A stretch of 42,926 nt of DNA from Nitrospirae bacterium CG02_land_8_20_14_3_00_41_53. Its GTDB lineage: Bacteria; Nitrospirota; Thermodesulfovibrionia; Thermodesulfovibrionales; SM23-35. Shown piece after piece: positions 42,586 through 42,926 of this stretch. The translations under genes and the position numbers were made by a program. Where the stretch lies: NCBI GenBank assembly GCA_002780895.1, contig PEUB01000138.1, positions 1-42,926 on the forward strand, read 5' to 3'. The stretch's first letter is position 1. Every line of letters begins with the position of its first letter. The notes under the pieces are model-generated. The model ran no database searches. It worked only from the letters and a program-made list of their open reading frames with translations, and was not told the origin of the DNA.

Positions 42586-42926
42586 ATGAAAGAAAAGGAT
42601 ATTATTGAAGAGATTATAGAAATAGGTAAGAGGCGTGGAAGTATTACTTATGATGAGATAAATGATGCTCTTCCCTCAGAATATTACTCCCCGGATGAGT
42701 TAGAAGAGCTCATGGACATTTTGCATGATATGGGCATTGAAGTTGTAGATGAACAGGAGCCTGACACTACTGAGGAAGAAGTTTTAGTTCCAGAGGATGA
42801 AGAGGAATATGATAAAACTGAGGACATTGTTCAAGCATATTTCCATTCGATGGGGAATATTTCAATACTTACAAGGAATGAAGAAGTAGAACTTGCGAAA
42901 AGATTAGAAGAGGGAAAAGAGATAAT
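42586..42926 (+). CDS. rpoD: RNA polymerase sigma factor RpoD, N-terminal part (runs off window)
   Basis: MKEKDIIEEIIEIGKRRGSITYDEINDALPSEYYSPDELEELMDILHDMGIEVVDE...YFHSMGNISILTRNEEVELAKRLEEGK; preceded by aaggaga. Confidence 0.92.
   Translation, partial: MKEKDIIEEIIEIGKRRGSITYDEINDALPSEYYSPDELEELMDILHDMGIEVVDEQEPDTTEEEVLVPEDEEEYDKTEDIVQAYFHSMGNISILTRNEEVELAKRLEEGKEI

Overview
The window is a bacterial chromosomal segment whose gene content suggests a Nitrospirota- or Deltaproteobacteria-like anaerobe (inference only). It has two parts. (1) A conserved housekeeping backbone: Mur ligase; folP; ccsA-hemA-hemC; rpsB-tsf-pyrH-frr; a menaquinone cluster of the futalosine type (menG/ubiE, MTAP-like phosphorylase, mqnC, mqnA, mqnE, ubiX, ubiA, ubiD, tetR); glcD-like; smc; metK; ahcY; MOSC; mogA; ccdA; and the start of rpoD. 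(2) An accessory island at about 3.0-14.8 kb, entirely on the minus strand, packed with restriction-modification (R-M) and defence-like genes. These are an AlwI-like REase with two frame breaks, a PLD-family nuclease, a BRO/DinD-like protein, a RadC-D12 methyltransferase fusion, a PD-(D/E)XK-like pair, a 5'-truncated N6-adenine MTase broken at a G8 tract, an intact MvaI/BcnI-like REase with its MTase, a single-chain ABC-ATPase + TOPRIM/DUF4435-like protein (PARIS/OLD-like), and a LexA/S24-type repressor translationally coupled to a 52-aa protein. The ORF track misses several features: small genes, homopolymer frame breaks, a UvrD relic in a third frame, an autoregulatory operator/promoter giving a nearly leaderless repressor mRNA, and palindromic GC-rich repeats inserted in frame into hemC and smc. 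No tRNA, rRNA or CRISPR array was seen. Family assignments come from motif recognition, not database searches.
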